Of a stretch of DNA of 64,000 nucleotides, positions 10,345 through 22,423 are shown one piece after another. The stretch is from Glebionis coronaria (lineage: Eukaryota > Streptophyta > Magnoliopsida > Asterales > Asteraceae), in assembly GCA_025667525.1 (NCBI GenBank), contig CM046876.1:564817469-564881468 (forward strand). Reading direction: 5' to 3'. A program made the translations under genes and the position numbers. Below the pieces are notes generated by a model that was given only the letters and a program-made list of their open reading frames with translations, did no database searches and was not told the origin of the DNA. How positions within the stretch are numbered: the stretch's first letter is position 1; every line of letters begins with the position of its first letter.

Positions 10345-13046
10345 TGTAAAGCCCGCATTAAAATACCATGAATAGTAACTATGAACAGTACACACACGAA
10401 AACACGAAATATGTAACACGTGTCACGACATTGAATAACAAGTAATTACGTATATTATAAAGGTATCACGAACACGACATTAAATTCACGACAGTTAAAC
10501 ACGATAATACACGAACAATATTTAACTTAGGAAAACTACAAGTTTGCTTGATGGGCTATAAAGAGACGCGACATAAAAGAAAAATAAAGGAAAACTGGGC
10601 CTTGAGCCCAACCCATTTTAGAATAACTAAACAATCAGGAGTTGCCTTACTCCATTTTACAAATTAAACCAACAAAAAACCTAAGGTTCTTGTGTTTGGG
10701 AGCCGCCGGCTAGAGGACAACAAAGGGGGAAAAGAAATCAGTTTTGGTTGGTGACTCGGAGTAATGTTGGGTGTTTGTTATTCAACCAAATCAAAGGCTC
10801 GGTAATCCTTTTCCTTCACTTCGTTTTTGTTATATAATCATGAACAAAATCAAGAAACAAATGATATGTGTCTAATTAAACATGTTCTATACGAATTAAC
10901 AAGGATCAGGGTGTGTGGTTTGGTTTCGGCTCGGCTACACTCCAACCGAGAGTCACATAACTCTCGATGGCTTATGTAAACCACCAGCCGCAACCCAAGG
11001 GGGCGCGGTGGTGTTTGGATTTGCTCAGCCGCAAGCTACTGGGTCCCAATCAGTGGAAACCTCGTGCGATCAATGGGAACCGAGACCCCCAGGGTCTTGG
11101 TGGGTAGTTAGTACGCAGCAAGGAGAACCCTTGGCTAGCCAGTGGGAACCCTCGGCTTAAAAGTGATGTCGGCTGCAGCTATGGCTGCCTAGCCGCTGGC
11201 TAGACCACCTAGCCGCCGTTGGGTGGTGTTGGTGTCGGGATTTATTGCCTCGAGATTCGGGTCTCGGGTACATGTTCTGGCCATTATTTTATTATTGAAA
11301 TTAAATTAATTAATTAACATGAACTAGTAATTTATTTATTGATTAATTAATTTAATTTATTTTTCATGAACCAATAATTTAATTATTAATTCATGACTTA
11401 GGTTTATTATTAAAATAAATAATACATACCTTAGTAATTTATTCAGAATTAATTTAATTAAATCATGTTTATTTTATTAAACCATATAACCTATAGTTAA
11501 TTAATTTACCATGTCATTTATTTAATAAACTATGCTAGTTAACCATGATTTAATTTATGGTGTATAACCTATAGTTGGTTTACTAACCATGATATATTAT
11601 TAATTAATAAAACATGAACTATTATTATTAATTAATAATCAGTTATAACCTATAGTAATTAATTACTATATTATACTATTAATCACATGACCTATAACTT
11701 TTAACCAGTAAACTTTGACTTATATTACTAGCTTATTAATCCAGTTGAATTATAAATATGGAAATTTTCTATTTTAGAAAACTTACTATTTTAGAAACTG
11801 GTCTATTTTTTGAAACTTTCTATTTTTGGGAACCTATTATTTTTAGAAAGTTACTTATTATTACACTATAATTATAATAACAACAAAATACAAGAATAAC
11901 TATAGTTAGTACTTAAAACAGCTAAAACATGACAGAACATGAATAATAAGCTAAGAACACACAAATCAGTAAAACACATGTATCTCAGACAACTCATACA
12001 CGTCCCTATTCTTATGTAGTATTATCCGACAAGGCGGAGTAGGTTCTTCAGCGTTTCCGTTAGATTCTACTGGACACAAGGTACGGATGTCCCGTCCTTC
12101 CGTAAGGACACTCTATTCCTTTATTGGGATTTCCCGTATGCAGCCAACTATTTTCACAGTAGTTACAGATTTAAATGCTTATGTTTTATTAGTTACCTTA
12201 GCCATATACATGCATGCCAGTTTCATCTAGTTATGGAGGTACCATAACCATAACACTGGAGGCACCAGTGTTATGACTTCACCACGACGAAGTGATAGAT
12301 CGTGGCGTCCCTTTTAGTTTATTTGGCCTTTATTATTATTATATTATCATGTGGGGCGTATGGGTGCATCCTAGTACAGTTTCAGTCAAGATTTCATGGT
12401 GAATGTGGTGTGTGCCTTGCATCCTTCACAAGGAGCTAATCCCTCCTACCCAGACCATATTAATTAGAGGCATCCCCTCTAATTGCATGACGAGGTCACC
12501 CCTCCAAGTATGCATGCACGTTGTTGACCTCATGACCTATATTGGCTTTTGGTATATTAAACTAATACATATTTTCATAAGTAAACATAAGCTATATTTT
12601 CAGAATGTAAAACCAGATTATAAACATGTTCCAGGTTTTCTAGAACTTATTCATTTCTGCTGCTATTCATGCTTTACATTTATTTCCTATATTATGTCAT
12701 TCACGCTATGTCATATATCCGTTCACTGAGCGTATTGCTCAGTCGTTACTTTTCTTTCCATGTCCCAAAACGGTAGGTATCCAAGGTTAGACTGGAGCAT
12801 TTGGAGAACATGCATAGGATGGGAGCTACCTTAGACTTCTTCTCCTCTTGCCTTCATATATTTATGCTTGTTTAGTCTTTCTTTAGTTCATTTATTTTAT
12901 TTATGTTTTGGGCTTATGTGTTGGGAACCAATGTTTGATTTCGGTTTTCCCTTTGGTCATGTATGATTAGTTTATTTTATCTTGCATGCTTTGATGACAT
13001 GCCATAATTATCCTATGATAGTCCATTATCAAAATGGGGTGTTACA
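10345..13046 (+). repeat. 5' LTR of gypsy element
   Basis: Starts TGTAAAGCCC and ends GTGTTACA. The match to the right LTR runs from CAGTACACACACGAAAACACGAA to the end; the first roughly 40 bp are more diverged. It contains a G+C-rich block (10915-11240) with a short ORF, then a long AT-rich stretch with AATTAATTAA motifs. Confidence 0.93.
10915..11160 (+). other. short ORF inside gypsy LTR, also present in the right LTR
   Basis: An 81-codon ORF beginning MVWFRLGYTPTESH has a counterpart at 17881-18093 in the other LTR (70 codons; the start is conserved and the C-terminus diverges after the tandem 20-mer). No domain is recognised. Its position in the LTR means it may simply be G+C-rich regulatory sequence that happens to be open. 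No coding function is claimed. Confidence 0.3.
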
Positions 13047-13049
13047 ATT

Positions 13050-13063
13050 ATGGTACCAGAGCT
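13050..13063 (+). promoter_or_regulatory. primer-binding site, initiator tRNA-Met type
   Basis: TGGTACCAGAGCTC lies 4 bp after the left LTR. It differs by one base from the usual plant TGGTATCAGAGC site complementary to the 3' end of initiator tRNA-Met. Confidence 0.75.
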
Positions 13064-15500
13064 CAAGGTTTCGACTTGTAGGCTCTCAACTTGACTTGTG
13101 ACTAGTGGGTAGTCACCAGGATCTTTCCAAGCCGACGTCTGATTTCCACGTATTGGTATTTTCAGAACCTCATTGTTTTAACCATGATGTTTTCTTCGGA
13201 ATTGTTCTACTAATATGGATTGAACAACCGTCATCCATACTTAGTTACATGTCATTGTTTTATGCATGATGTTTCTTGTGAATGTAGACTAGTATGAACT
13301 GAATCACAGTAGTTCATACTTAGTCGCACGTTTCTGTTAGGTTTAGACAGTTGGTTTTCATGCATTCATTTCATTTTTATTTCATGTATCCATTTCATGC
13401 ATTCATCTCATTGTCGCAGGAATTATGACTAATTAATGGTTGGTACAGGACTGGCCCTATTTAGTCGCATGTGCTTTTATCGAAACTTTTTCTCTATTTA
13501 GTGGACCGACCCATAGGCGTCCACACTTGCCTTTTTGTTTTGTGAACCGACCCATATGCGTTCACCCATGTACATATCATCATATTTATTAACCATGCAT
13601 TTTAAACTGTTTCATGCATTATAAACTGTTTCATGATTTATAAATTATTTCATGCATCTTTTATGTTTAGGTCATGTTATATTGTGTCCGACTTACCATT
13701 TATGTTGCATTGTTTTGCATTGTGAAATGACTTATAGTCGTCCACACTGTCGATCCTCAAAATTTATTTCATTGCAGTCATAAATTTTCATGTACTCTCA
13801 TTTATTGTTATGTTTCGTTATGTTGATTATGTTGTCATAATATCATGTTTAACTTTGTTTTCATGCTGATTATGTTTTCATACTCCTCTATGTTAATTTT
13901 GTCCCATGCTTTCATCATGTTGATTATGCTTTCATGCAAGACATTGATGGATTTCATGTAATCCTACTTTCATGATAGTCATGGTTTTCATTAATCATGC
14001 TTTCATGCAGATCATCGTTGAATCTCATTTAACCACACTTTCAGCGTTTCTCTATGCAACCAGAATGATGTTTGTACTGGCATTGTTAGGTTATCATGAT
14101 GGTTTTCTAACTGTTTAACCAATTATTTTTCTTTCTTTTCAAATCATGTCAGATGATCGACCCCATACCGATCATTTCATGTGCATTCCATGTGTACTCC
14201 ATGTACCGTATTCCATGTGTGTTACACATACTGTAATCCATGTGTATTTCACTTGCAATACTTCACGAGTATTCGCTAGTCGATTTTAAATCATCTCAGG
14301 CGTATTCCACTTGCTGATTTTCTACAAGAGTGCTGATGCCGCTCATAACTTGGAGATGTTACTAAAGGTTGATGCTGCTGATTTTTAGAGACGCTACGAG
14401 ATGCTGATGCGGTTCACAACCGGAGATTTTACAAGACGAAGACAAAGGCGTTAGATCAAAGCGATCGGACAAGGAGATGCTTCACCGTCAGACGATTTCC
14501 ATCACAATCCATGTCCCTAATTCTTAGTTACATGTCACACGTCATCCAGTTGTCTCTTCAGTCATATGAGTAAGAACCGGCACCAGCCGGCCACTCAGCT
14601 GAATAGTTACATGAATCACCGTCATGAGAATGACCATCATGGAACTGACAGACACGACGATAGTAACCATTGTGACAGTAACTATTCTAGTAATCACAAC
14701 CGGACATCGGTCACGGACGTGATCAGAAACACAAAAGGTCAGCAGTCCAAACGATCCGCCAATCTTGGCATGATAACCAAAGGGTTACAATTTTATTCGT
14801 TTCACACCGCGAGACACATGTCAAGACATCAGTCAAGACACATGTTTCACGTATGCTTCCTGAAGACATATGTCAGGACATCAGTCAAGACACATGTCAT
14901 ACGTCTATTTCTCAAGACACGAGTCAAGACACATGACTCACGCCTAAATCTGAAACTGCCCTAAGAAATTCAGGGTGCCCTCCAAGGGGTATATCCATTT
15001 TGTTGTGCCATATATTAATCAGGCCACAAGAATTTCAGTACCAACACCGGCGTTTTATTCGTGTTTGGATACGCATGATTCGTTCTGCGTGGGGCAAGTA
15101 AAACACACTCAGTGAGATCTGTCACGTTTGCTTTATAACACTTTCATTTCTTGATTTCATATTTCATATATCCACGACCATAAAGGACGCCATTTGTATT
15201 ACCCATGTATACGAAGGTTATTCCTTCAATCTAATGATCAGACCCAAGCTGCTAAAGCACTTACCTCGAACATGTGCGAGTTAATTATGATTCTGATTAT
15301 TGACCATGAACAACACACCATGCTACGATTGGTCGCCATTCATATCAGATTAGGTACAGTGATGTCCAGGCCCCTAAATACATCCAGCATGGTTTTCCAT
15401 CAGGAAAATCTGTACAAATTATTTATGCTTACAAACATGTGTTTTGTTAGGCCATGGCTACGAAAATTTTCTAGCTATCATTTATGACACGACTACTGAA
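13064..15500 (+). other. eroded gag/protease interval of gypsy element
   Basis: No continuous frame remains. Short His/Arg/Ser-rich open pieces occur (14566-14964), and a 55-bp tandem repeat lies at 14811-14943. The place corresponds to gag and protease in a chromovirus, but no zinc knuckle or protease DSG motif is convincing. Confidence 0.4.
14811..14943. repeat. tandem repeat of about 55 bp, 2.5 units
   Basis: Units share the words AGACACATGTCA, AGGACATCAGTCAAGACACATG and CACG. The first two units are about 56 bp apart and the third is partial. Confidence 0.7.
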
Positions 15501-15519
15501 GTTCTTTTTATACATAACC

Positions 15520-15890
15520 AGCCGATCATTCCAAGATCTTCCTATATAAATCCTAGAAGAACCTTCAAGGAGAAGGACGGTAACACGAGATTATGTGTCG
15601 ACTGCAATCGATTTAAACAAATCACCCTTCATAACCGTTATCCTCCTCCACGTATTAACAACGTGTCTAATCGACTTTAGGGTGTTAAGCACTTTTCCAA
15701 GATCGGATTACAATCATGCTGCCAACAGTGGCGAGTGAAAGAGAAGGACATTTCCATGACTTCTACTCGTACACGATTTGGTCATGCTAAATTCATGATT
15801 TTGTTTTAGTCTCACGAGTGCACCAACAACATTCATGGACTTGATGGATGGAGTTTTTTCCCGAACTCATGATCAAATTCGTTATTTTTC
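15520..15890 (+). pseudogene. gypsy reverse transcriptase fragment
   Basis: The frame reads KEKDGNTRLCVDCNRFKQIT and then HNRYPPPRINNV, matching the start of the Ty3/gypsy RT (KKDGxxRxCVDYRxLN followed by NRYPLPRID). After a TAG at 15678-15680 the same frame gives GVKHFSKIGL and RVKEKDISMTSTRTRFGHAKF, the positions just before the usual MPFGL motif. The YVDD region is not recognisable. Confidence 0.8.
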
Positions 15891-16239
15891 TCACTATGTT
15901 GCAATACGACAGGAGAAATTTCACCCTGAAATTTTTAGTTGTGAATTCTGGTTGATTACAGTGACACGCTGAATCACATTGGATCTCACGGTTAATCTTA
16001 CCATGACTCAGCTTATGCGTAAAGGTGAGAACCCTACACTACATTAAGTGTTCCAGAAAATCCTACGCTAAGAGAAGTCTAAATTCGGAGACTCATAGTT
16101 TTACAAACTCCTATGTATCTAGTTTTATGAAGCAAGATAAAGTTACGTTCATATCTAAGTACCTGACATACCAACAGGCTAAGATAGAACACCAACAAAC
16201 TAGGAGTTATTTCCACCCTTGGAAATTGAGAAACAGAGA

Positions 16240-16480
16240 AGGGACAAGACCTCCATGGAATTGTTACCTGGCTATCACAAGCTCAGAAGAAGCATGATGC
16301 CATATGGGTTGTTTTCAACCGTTTGACCAAGTCTGCAAAATTCTGTCATCAACAAGGAATTTCACAGTTTGTAGATTATCAGACAATTTCCAGCCAGAGA
16401 TCGTACGATCACGTAGCACTCCTATAGCCACCAGCTCAGATGAAGACTTGCGTACGCATTCGTTCATTATTACGTTCACG
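16240..16480 (+). pseudogene. gypsy integrase core fragment
   Basis: The frame reads ELLPGYHKLRRS and, after a stop, HDAIWVVFNRLTKSAKFCH. This corresponds to the stretch of chromovirus integrase that reads like GLPKTxxGxDAIWVxVDRLTKSAHF. Downstream catalytic residues are lost. Confidence 0.65.
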
Positions 16481-16599
16481 TCCTTGCTTAATTTTACGAT
16501 GTGCGTCCGCATTCAATTTTATGACAATGATCACGTTCATGATCGTATTCTAGCTTACGATCTACGTTTCATTTTTCGTTCTAGGAGGTTTTGCAGAAA

Positions 16600-17300
16600 G
16601 CTTGAGAGACCAGGCTCAAGTTTAATAAACTTTCCATCCTCAGACCGACGTGGCGCGTCACATTTCACGTCGTACCTTATATCGTTTGGCGTTACCGCCT
16701 CAGTTACTCCACGTTCACGATATGTTTCATATGTCATGTTCATTCCACGTTGCTAATATCACGTTCACGATATGCCGCACATATCACGTCTACCATATGT
16801 TCTCATGTTACATTTACCATATTTCCACGTATCACGTTCACAATTGCTCACGTATCACGTTCTCAATTGTTCACGTACTACGTTTCAGTATGTCTCGTAC
16901 ATCATTACTAAAACGTTTCTTATGTCATTGATTCTAAGTTATTTCGCATCGTAACATTTGTTATTCTTACACGATATTTCTTAGCCACTCGATTAGATTC
17001 ATGAGAACCCGTCTCACGTCGATGAACCATAAAATTTATGTATCATCAAGACAGAGTCATGAAGATCAAGATTATTATTTACGTCAAGACCTGTTAGAGG
17101 ATCGTTCCAAGCGGGAAGCCACTTGGAAATGAAGGAGTCCATCTGGATTCTTATTCTCTTTTCGATCCACGAGTTAGGTATATTCTTTCCAATTATGTCA
17201 CGTTCCATGTCCTTTCCAGTCATGTCACATCCATTTCCTTTCAGCTTACATGCCCTTTTAGTTTCTAGTTCGAGGAAGATTGATCCTTTTAGAGGGGAAG
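16600..17300 (+). pseudogene. gypsy integrase C-terminus remnant with embedded CACGT-rich repeats
   Basis: The piece LYRLALPPQLLHVHDMFHMS at about 16677-16735 matches the conserved YRLALPPxLxxVHxVFHVS segment near the C-terminus of gypsy polyproteins. KREATWK near 17110 matches the later EATWE segment, and a short fragment before the purine tract reaches the LTR. About 350 bp of low-complexity repeats separate these two pieces. Confidence 0.65.
16725..16905. repeat. degenerate short tandem repeats of ATCACGTTCAC type
   Basis: The words TATCACGTTCAC, CATATGT and CACGTATCACGTTC recur many times with drift. The repeat interrupts the integrase C-terminal coding sequence. Confidence 0.65.
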
Positions 17301-17303
17301 AAT
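17291..17303 (+). promoter_or_regulatory. polypurine tract of gypsy element
   Basis: AGAGGGGAAGAAT immediately precedes the TGTAATACC start of the right LTR. Confidence 0.8.
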
Positions 17304-20051
17304 TGTAATACCCACGACAGTACCACGCCAACAGTACACACACGAAAACACGAATAAAATAAAACTTTCCATTTATAATATGTAACACGTGTTAAGACAT
17401 TAAATAACAAGTAATTACGTATATTATAAAGGTATCACGAACACGACATTAAATTCACGACAATTAAACACGATAATACACGAACAATATTTAACTTAGA
17501 AAAACTACAAGTTTGCTTGATGGGCTATAAAGGGCCGCGACATAAAAGAAAAAGAAAGGAAAATTGGGCCTTGAGCCCATCCCATTTTAGAATAACTAAA
17601 CAATGAGGAGTTGCCTTACGCCATTTTACAAATTAAACAAACAAAAAACCTAGGGTTCTTGTGTTTGGGAGCCGCCGACTAGAGGACAAAAAAGGGGAAA
17701 AAATCAGTTTTGGTTGGTGACTCGGAGTAATGTTGAGTGTTTGTTATTCAACCAAATCAAAGGCTCGGTAATCCTTTTCCTTCTCTTCATTTTTGTTATA
17801 TAATCATGAACTGAATCGAGAAACAAATGATATGTGTCTAATTAAACATGTTCTATACGAATTAACAAGGATCGAGGTGTGTGGTTTGGTTTCGGCTCAG
17901 CTACACTCCAACCGAGAGTCACATGACTCTCGGTGGCTTATGTAAACCACCAGCCGCAACCCAAAGGGGCGCGGTGGTGTTTGGTTTTGCTCAGCCGCAA
18001 GCCACAGGCTCCCAATCAGTGGGAACCTCGTTCAATCAGTGGGAACCTCGTTCGATCAGTGGGAACCGAGACCCCCAGGGTCTCGGTGGGTAGTTAGTAC
18101 GCGGCAGGGGGAACCCCTGGCTAACCACTGGGAACCCTCGGCTTAATAGTGGCGCCCACTGCAACTATGGCTGCCTAGCCGCCGGTTAGACCACCTAGCC
18201 GCCGTTGTGGTGGTGTTGGTGTTAGGATTTATTGCCTCGGGATTTGGGTCTCGGGTACATGTTCTAGCCATTATTTTATTATTGAAATTAAATTAATTAA
18301 TTAACATGAACTAGTAAATTTATTTATTGATTAATTAATTTAATTTATTTTTCATGAACCAAGAACTTAATTATTAATTCATGACTTAGGTTTATTATTA
18401 AAATAAATGATACATGTTAATCTTAGTAATTTTATTCAGACTTGATTTAATTAAATCATGTTTATTTAATTAAACCATATAACCTATAGTTAATTAATTT
18501 ACCATGTCATTTATTTAATAAAATATACTAGTTAACCATGATTTAATTTATGTTGTATAACCTATAGTTGGTTTACTAACCATGATATATTATTAATTAA
18601 TAAAACATGAACTATTATTATTAATTAATAGTCAGTTATAACCTATTGTAATTAATTAATAAACTATACTATTAGTCACATGACTTATAACTTTTAACCA
18701 GTAAACTTTAGCTTATATTATTAGCTTACTAATCTAGCTGAACTCTCTATTTATGGAAATTTTCTATTTTAGGAAACTTACTATTTTAGAAACTGATCTA
18801 TTTTTGGAAACTTTCTATTTTTGGGAAGCTGCTATTTTTAGAAAGTTACTTATTATTACACTACAAGTATAATAACAACAATATACAAGAATAACTACAG
18901 TTATTACTTAAAACAGTTAAAACAATTAAAACATGACAGAACATGAATAATAAGCTAAGAACACACAAAATCAGTAAAACACATGTATCTTAGACAACTC
19001 ATACGCGTCCCTATTCTTATGTAGTATTATCCGTCAAGGCGGAGTAGGTTCTTCAGCGTTTTCGTTAGCTTCTACTGGATACAAGGTACGGATTTCTCGT
19101 CATTCAGTAAGGACACTCTCTTCCTTTATTAGGATTTTCTGTATGCAGCCAACTGTTTTCCCAGTAGTTACAGATTTAAATGCTTATGTTTTATTAGTTA
19201 CCTTAGCCATATACATGCATGCCAGTTTCACCTAGTTATGGAGGTACCATAACCATAACACTGGAGGCACCAGTGTTATGACTTCACCACGATGGAGTGA
19301 TAGCTCGTGGCGTCCCTTTTAGTTTATTTGGCCTTTATTATTATTATATTATCATGTGGGGCATATGGGTGCATCCTAGTTACAGTTTCAGTCAGGATTT
19401 CATGGTAAATGTGGTGTGTGCCTTGCATCCTTCACAAAGAGCTGATCCCTCATACCCAGACCATATTAATTAGAGGCATCCACTCTAATTACATGAAGAT
19501 GTCACCCCTCTAAGTATTCATGCACGTTGTTGACCTCATGACATATATTAGCTTTTGGTATATTAAACTAATACAGATTTTCATAAGTAAACATAAGCTA
19601 TATTTTCAGAATGTAAAACCAGATTATAAACATGTTCCAGGTTTTCCAGGACTTATTCATTTCCGCTGCAATTCATGATTTACATTTCTTTCCTATATTA
19701 TGTCATTCACGCTATGTCATATATCCGTTCACTGAGCGTATTGCTCAGGCGTTACTTTTCTTTCCATGTCCCAAAACGGCAGGTATCCAAGGTTAGACTG
19801 GAGCATTTGGAGAATACGCATAGGATGGGAGCTACCTTAGACTTCTTCTCCTCTTGCCTTCATATATTTATGCTTGTTTAGTCTTCCTTTAGTTCATTTA
19901 TTTTATTTATGTTTTGGGTTTATGTTTCGGAACCGATGTTTGATTCCGGTTTTCCCTTTGGTCATGTATGATTAGTTTATTTTACCTTGCATGCTTTGAT
20001 GACACGCCATAATTATCCTGTGATAGTCCATTATCAAAATAGGGTGTTACA
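17304..20051 (+). repeat. 3' LTR of gypsy element
   Basis: Starts TGTAATACCC after the purine tract and ends GGTGTTACA beside the ATATA duplication. Compared with the left LTR it has an extra insertion near 17366-17381 and an extra copy of a GATCAGTGGGAACC-type unit near 18010-18066. Confidence 0.93.
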
Positions 20052-20056
20052 ATATA

Positions 20057-20350
20057 AGCTCGGTTTCACGTGCTAGAATAACGGTTAGCTCGTTGTATTA
20101 CGTGTGTACAAGAACGTAATATAGTCTTACTTCAGACTATATCTTGGTGGTATTCGTTATTAACCCGAATAGGTGATTCGTTCTTTATCTTGTGGATTGC
20201 TTTAGCGTAAAGATATGTAACCCTAATTCGATTCATTATAATTGTGTTATTATTATGATCTTGTTAAATTGCTTCCTCTATGTGTGATTTGATCTCGTTT
20301 AGGGTTATGTGTAATTGTTATGAACTATATAAACCTTCACTTTTGCCTTT
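20057..20350 (+). repeat. LTR-like sequence, right half after gypsy insertion
   Basis: Continues the sequence interrupted at 10344. It starts AGCTCGGTTTCACG and is AT-rich. The right boundary could not be fixed because no outer duplication was found. Confidence 0.3.
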
Positions 20351-20399
20351 CTTTGATACAAGGATTGAAATAAGTCAAGCGAGATACGTCAAATTACAT

Positions 20400-20545
20400 A
20401 ATAAAATTGGAGTTAATCTCCCTTTTTAGCTCTTCTTGTACTTTGTCCATGATTTCTTTGTTCTTTAACAATTCAGCCATAGCCCATTTAATGGTTGATA
20501 CAACCGTATATGTACCTGCTATGAATAATTGTTGTTTTAATACGA
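20400..20545 (-). pseudogene. cytochrome P450 I-helix fragment
   Basis: Read on the - strand the sequence gives LFIAGTYTVVSTIKWAMAEL followed by KEIMDKVQEEL. This is the I-helix and following segment of plant P450s, where the consensus is AGTDT; the Asp is Tyr here. Only about 47 residues are present, with no haem-binding Cys motif, so it is a relic. Confidence 0.7.
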
Positions 20546-20859
20546 TTAATAAAACTTAAAGTTCATCCATAACCTGATAAATCTTTTTTTTCTTCTTCGA
20601 CAGATACAACCATATTATTTATACAAATTGTATGTTGTATAAAAAATCAGTATATGAATAATTGTTGTTGAAACTTGGGACATTCAAATCTATATTTGGA
20701 AATTATATGTTTTAATACATGAAAATTATATGAAAATTATATGGTACATAGAAAAACATGTCTCGACGATTATTATTGTATGGATTATATTGAAAAATAC
20801 GGTTGGACATAATATGTTTTATTATAGTCAATTTCTACCAAAAATTGCGCCTGATCGCC

Positions 20860-21065
20860 GATTCAATCCACTGAGTCATCGAGTCACGAGTTCGACCATC
20901 GAGTTAACCTGATGAGTCATCGGGTCACGGGTTTGATTACCATGCCAATTCTGTCGAGTCCTCGGGTCACAACTTCGACCACTGGGTCAACCTGGTCGAC
21001 ACCGGGCACTGGTTCAACACTGGTATAACCCGGTCGAATCACCGGTTAGCGATCCGACCACTAAA
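20860..21065. repeat. diverged short repeats of GAGTCATCGGGTCAC type
   Basis: The phrases GAGTCATCGAGTCACGAGTTCGACCA, GAGTCATCGGGTCACGGGTTTGA, GAGTCCTCGGGTCACAACTTCGACCACTGGGTCAACCTGG and CCGGTCGAATCACCGG follow one another with 30-60 bp spacing. Nothing else was recognised around them. Confidence 0.55.
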
Positions 21066-21466
21066 TCAATTATCATATCGTTAACTATATGTCGCTAGGG
21101 AATTCCGTCGCTATGCGCGAGTAATCGTCTAGTACTTATTAATGATCATAAGTCGGGATATTCTTTGAATAATATGATTATTAGTCAATATGTATGTGTG
21201 TACCATGATATAATAATATCACATTAATTGGTCACACTACTTTTTATAAGATGTAAATAATATATATTGTAAATATTCATTATAACAATTTCTAAAACTA
21301 TAAAGCATTTTAACTATTTAATATAATGCAACTATATATTTAAATTAAGCATGTTGTTAACAATGATTTCATTCATAACAAACTTGATAAAAATAGAATT
21401 GAGTATCTTCTCAATTAAAATAAATACTAGTTCTCCGGCTGGGACACTTTGGGCTAGATAGTTTCT

Positions 21467-22423
21467 AAGGGGGTGTTTGATAGCCTCTTATTAATTCATA
21501 TGCTAAATCGGTCAGCACACAAAACATGTTTGATAACAATTTTGTTTCCACTTAATCATCCCAATAAGCGCAGAATGGGCCAGCGTGGGTAACATGCAAA
21601 ATGATTCAGTTTATAAATATTGTATGCATATCATCTTCGAGAAATCATTTTAACATTTCATAGTTAACCCATTTATTACAATTAAAATATAAACTACACA
21701 TCACCCGATGTTACTAAACTTCTACGTTTGTATTTTCTTGATTTGTTCTACGTTTCTTGTTTTTTATATTCTTTTTCTCTATTGTATTCATGAGATAAAA
21801 TATTATTGTATTTATGATATAAAACAAAATATTACGACGCCAAAGTTTAATAAAAGATATATTGTTTTAACGAATTACACATTATTTGAACAACAAAAAT
21901 TCACGTGTAGAGAAAGTTATAAATAGCTTGAGACGTGGTGTGACGGCATGTTTAAGCTATACATTTAAATGGTTAAGATGAAGTTTTAACGTTTTTAAAA
22001 TGTGACTTATGTCAGCACAATATATAAAAATATTTATGTATTTTTATCATATTTAAGTAAAGTTATGAAACTCTTCTTACATGTCTTAGCGCGCTTTAAC
22101 CTATTACGTAGCATAGAGGCCGCACCTCAATCTTAAAAAACAGCTTAGCACCCCTTTTAAAACCATGCATCGCAATACAACTTTTATATTGTTACAAATC
22201 TATTTTTCTTTACAAATTAAGAGAATAAAAAATTTGTTAATTATTTTATTAATAACAGATTACTTAAGAAGCTATGATAATAGTTTTTTGCGATTTAAAC
22301 CGATTGATTAGAATGTTTACCAAACATGTTTTTTTTCAGAATCAAATTTATTCAGATCCTCAAAATCATTCAGAGCCTCTAATCATTTAGTGCTAAATTA
22401 TTCAGTTTTGTCAAACAACCCTT
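21467..22423. mobile_element. MITE-like element with AAGGG(G)TGTTTGA inverted ends
   Basis: The left end AAGGGGGTGTTTGA and the right end TCAAACAACCCTT are inverted copies with one indel and one mismatch. Subterminal words of the right end (TCAGAGCCTCTAATCATTTAG, AATTATTCAG) are typical of a plant hAT-like MITE family rich in CTGAAT and CAGAGCCTCTGAAT motifs. The interior is about 930 bp of AT-rich DNA without transposase. The target duplication is unclear: TAA/TTA flanks would suit PIF/Harbinger, and no 8-bp copy was found. Confidence 0.65.

Larger units (their letters stand above)
10345..20051 (+). mobile_element. degenerate Ty3/gypsy (chromovirus-like) element with 2.7 kb LTRs
   Basis: Two direct LTRs (10345-13046 and 17304-20051) enclose a 4.26 kb interior. 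The 5-bp target duplication ATATA occurs at 10340-10344 and again at 20052-20056. A primer-binding site follows the left LTR and a purine tract precedes the right one. The interior holds only scraps of gypsy RT, integrase and C-terminal sequence in several frames, so the copy is non-autonomous. In a 240-bp sample of the LTRs (around 12350 and 19370) I count about 14 differences, roughly 94% identity, so this is an old insertion. Confidence 0.93.

Noticed and set aside
16304..16756. 150-codon open frame in the gypsy interior
   Set aside because: The real integrase remnants lie in other frames across the same bases, and the translation has no family features.
9829..20350. Calling the split sequence a proven solo LTR
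   Set aside because: No outer target duplication, second copy or right end was found; it is kept only as a low-confidence LTR-like sequence.
20860..21065. Possible CRISPR-like array
   Set aside because: The repeats are diverged and the spacing irregular, and this is a plant nuclear sequence.
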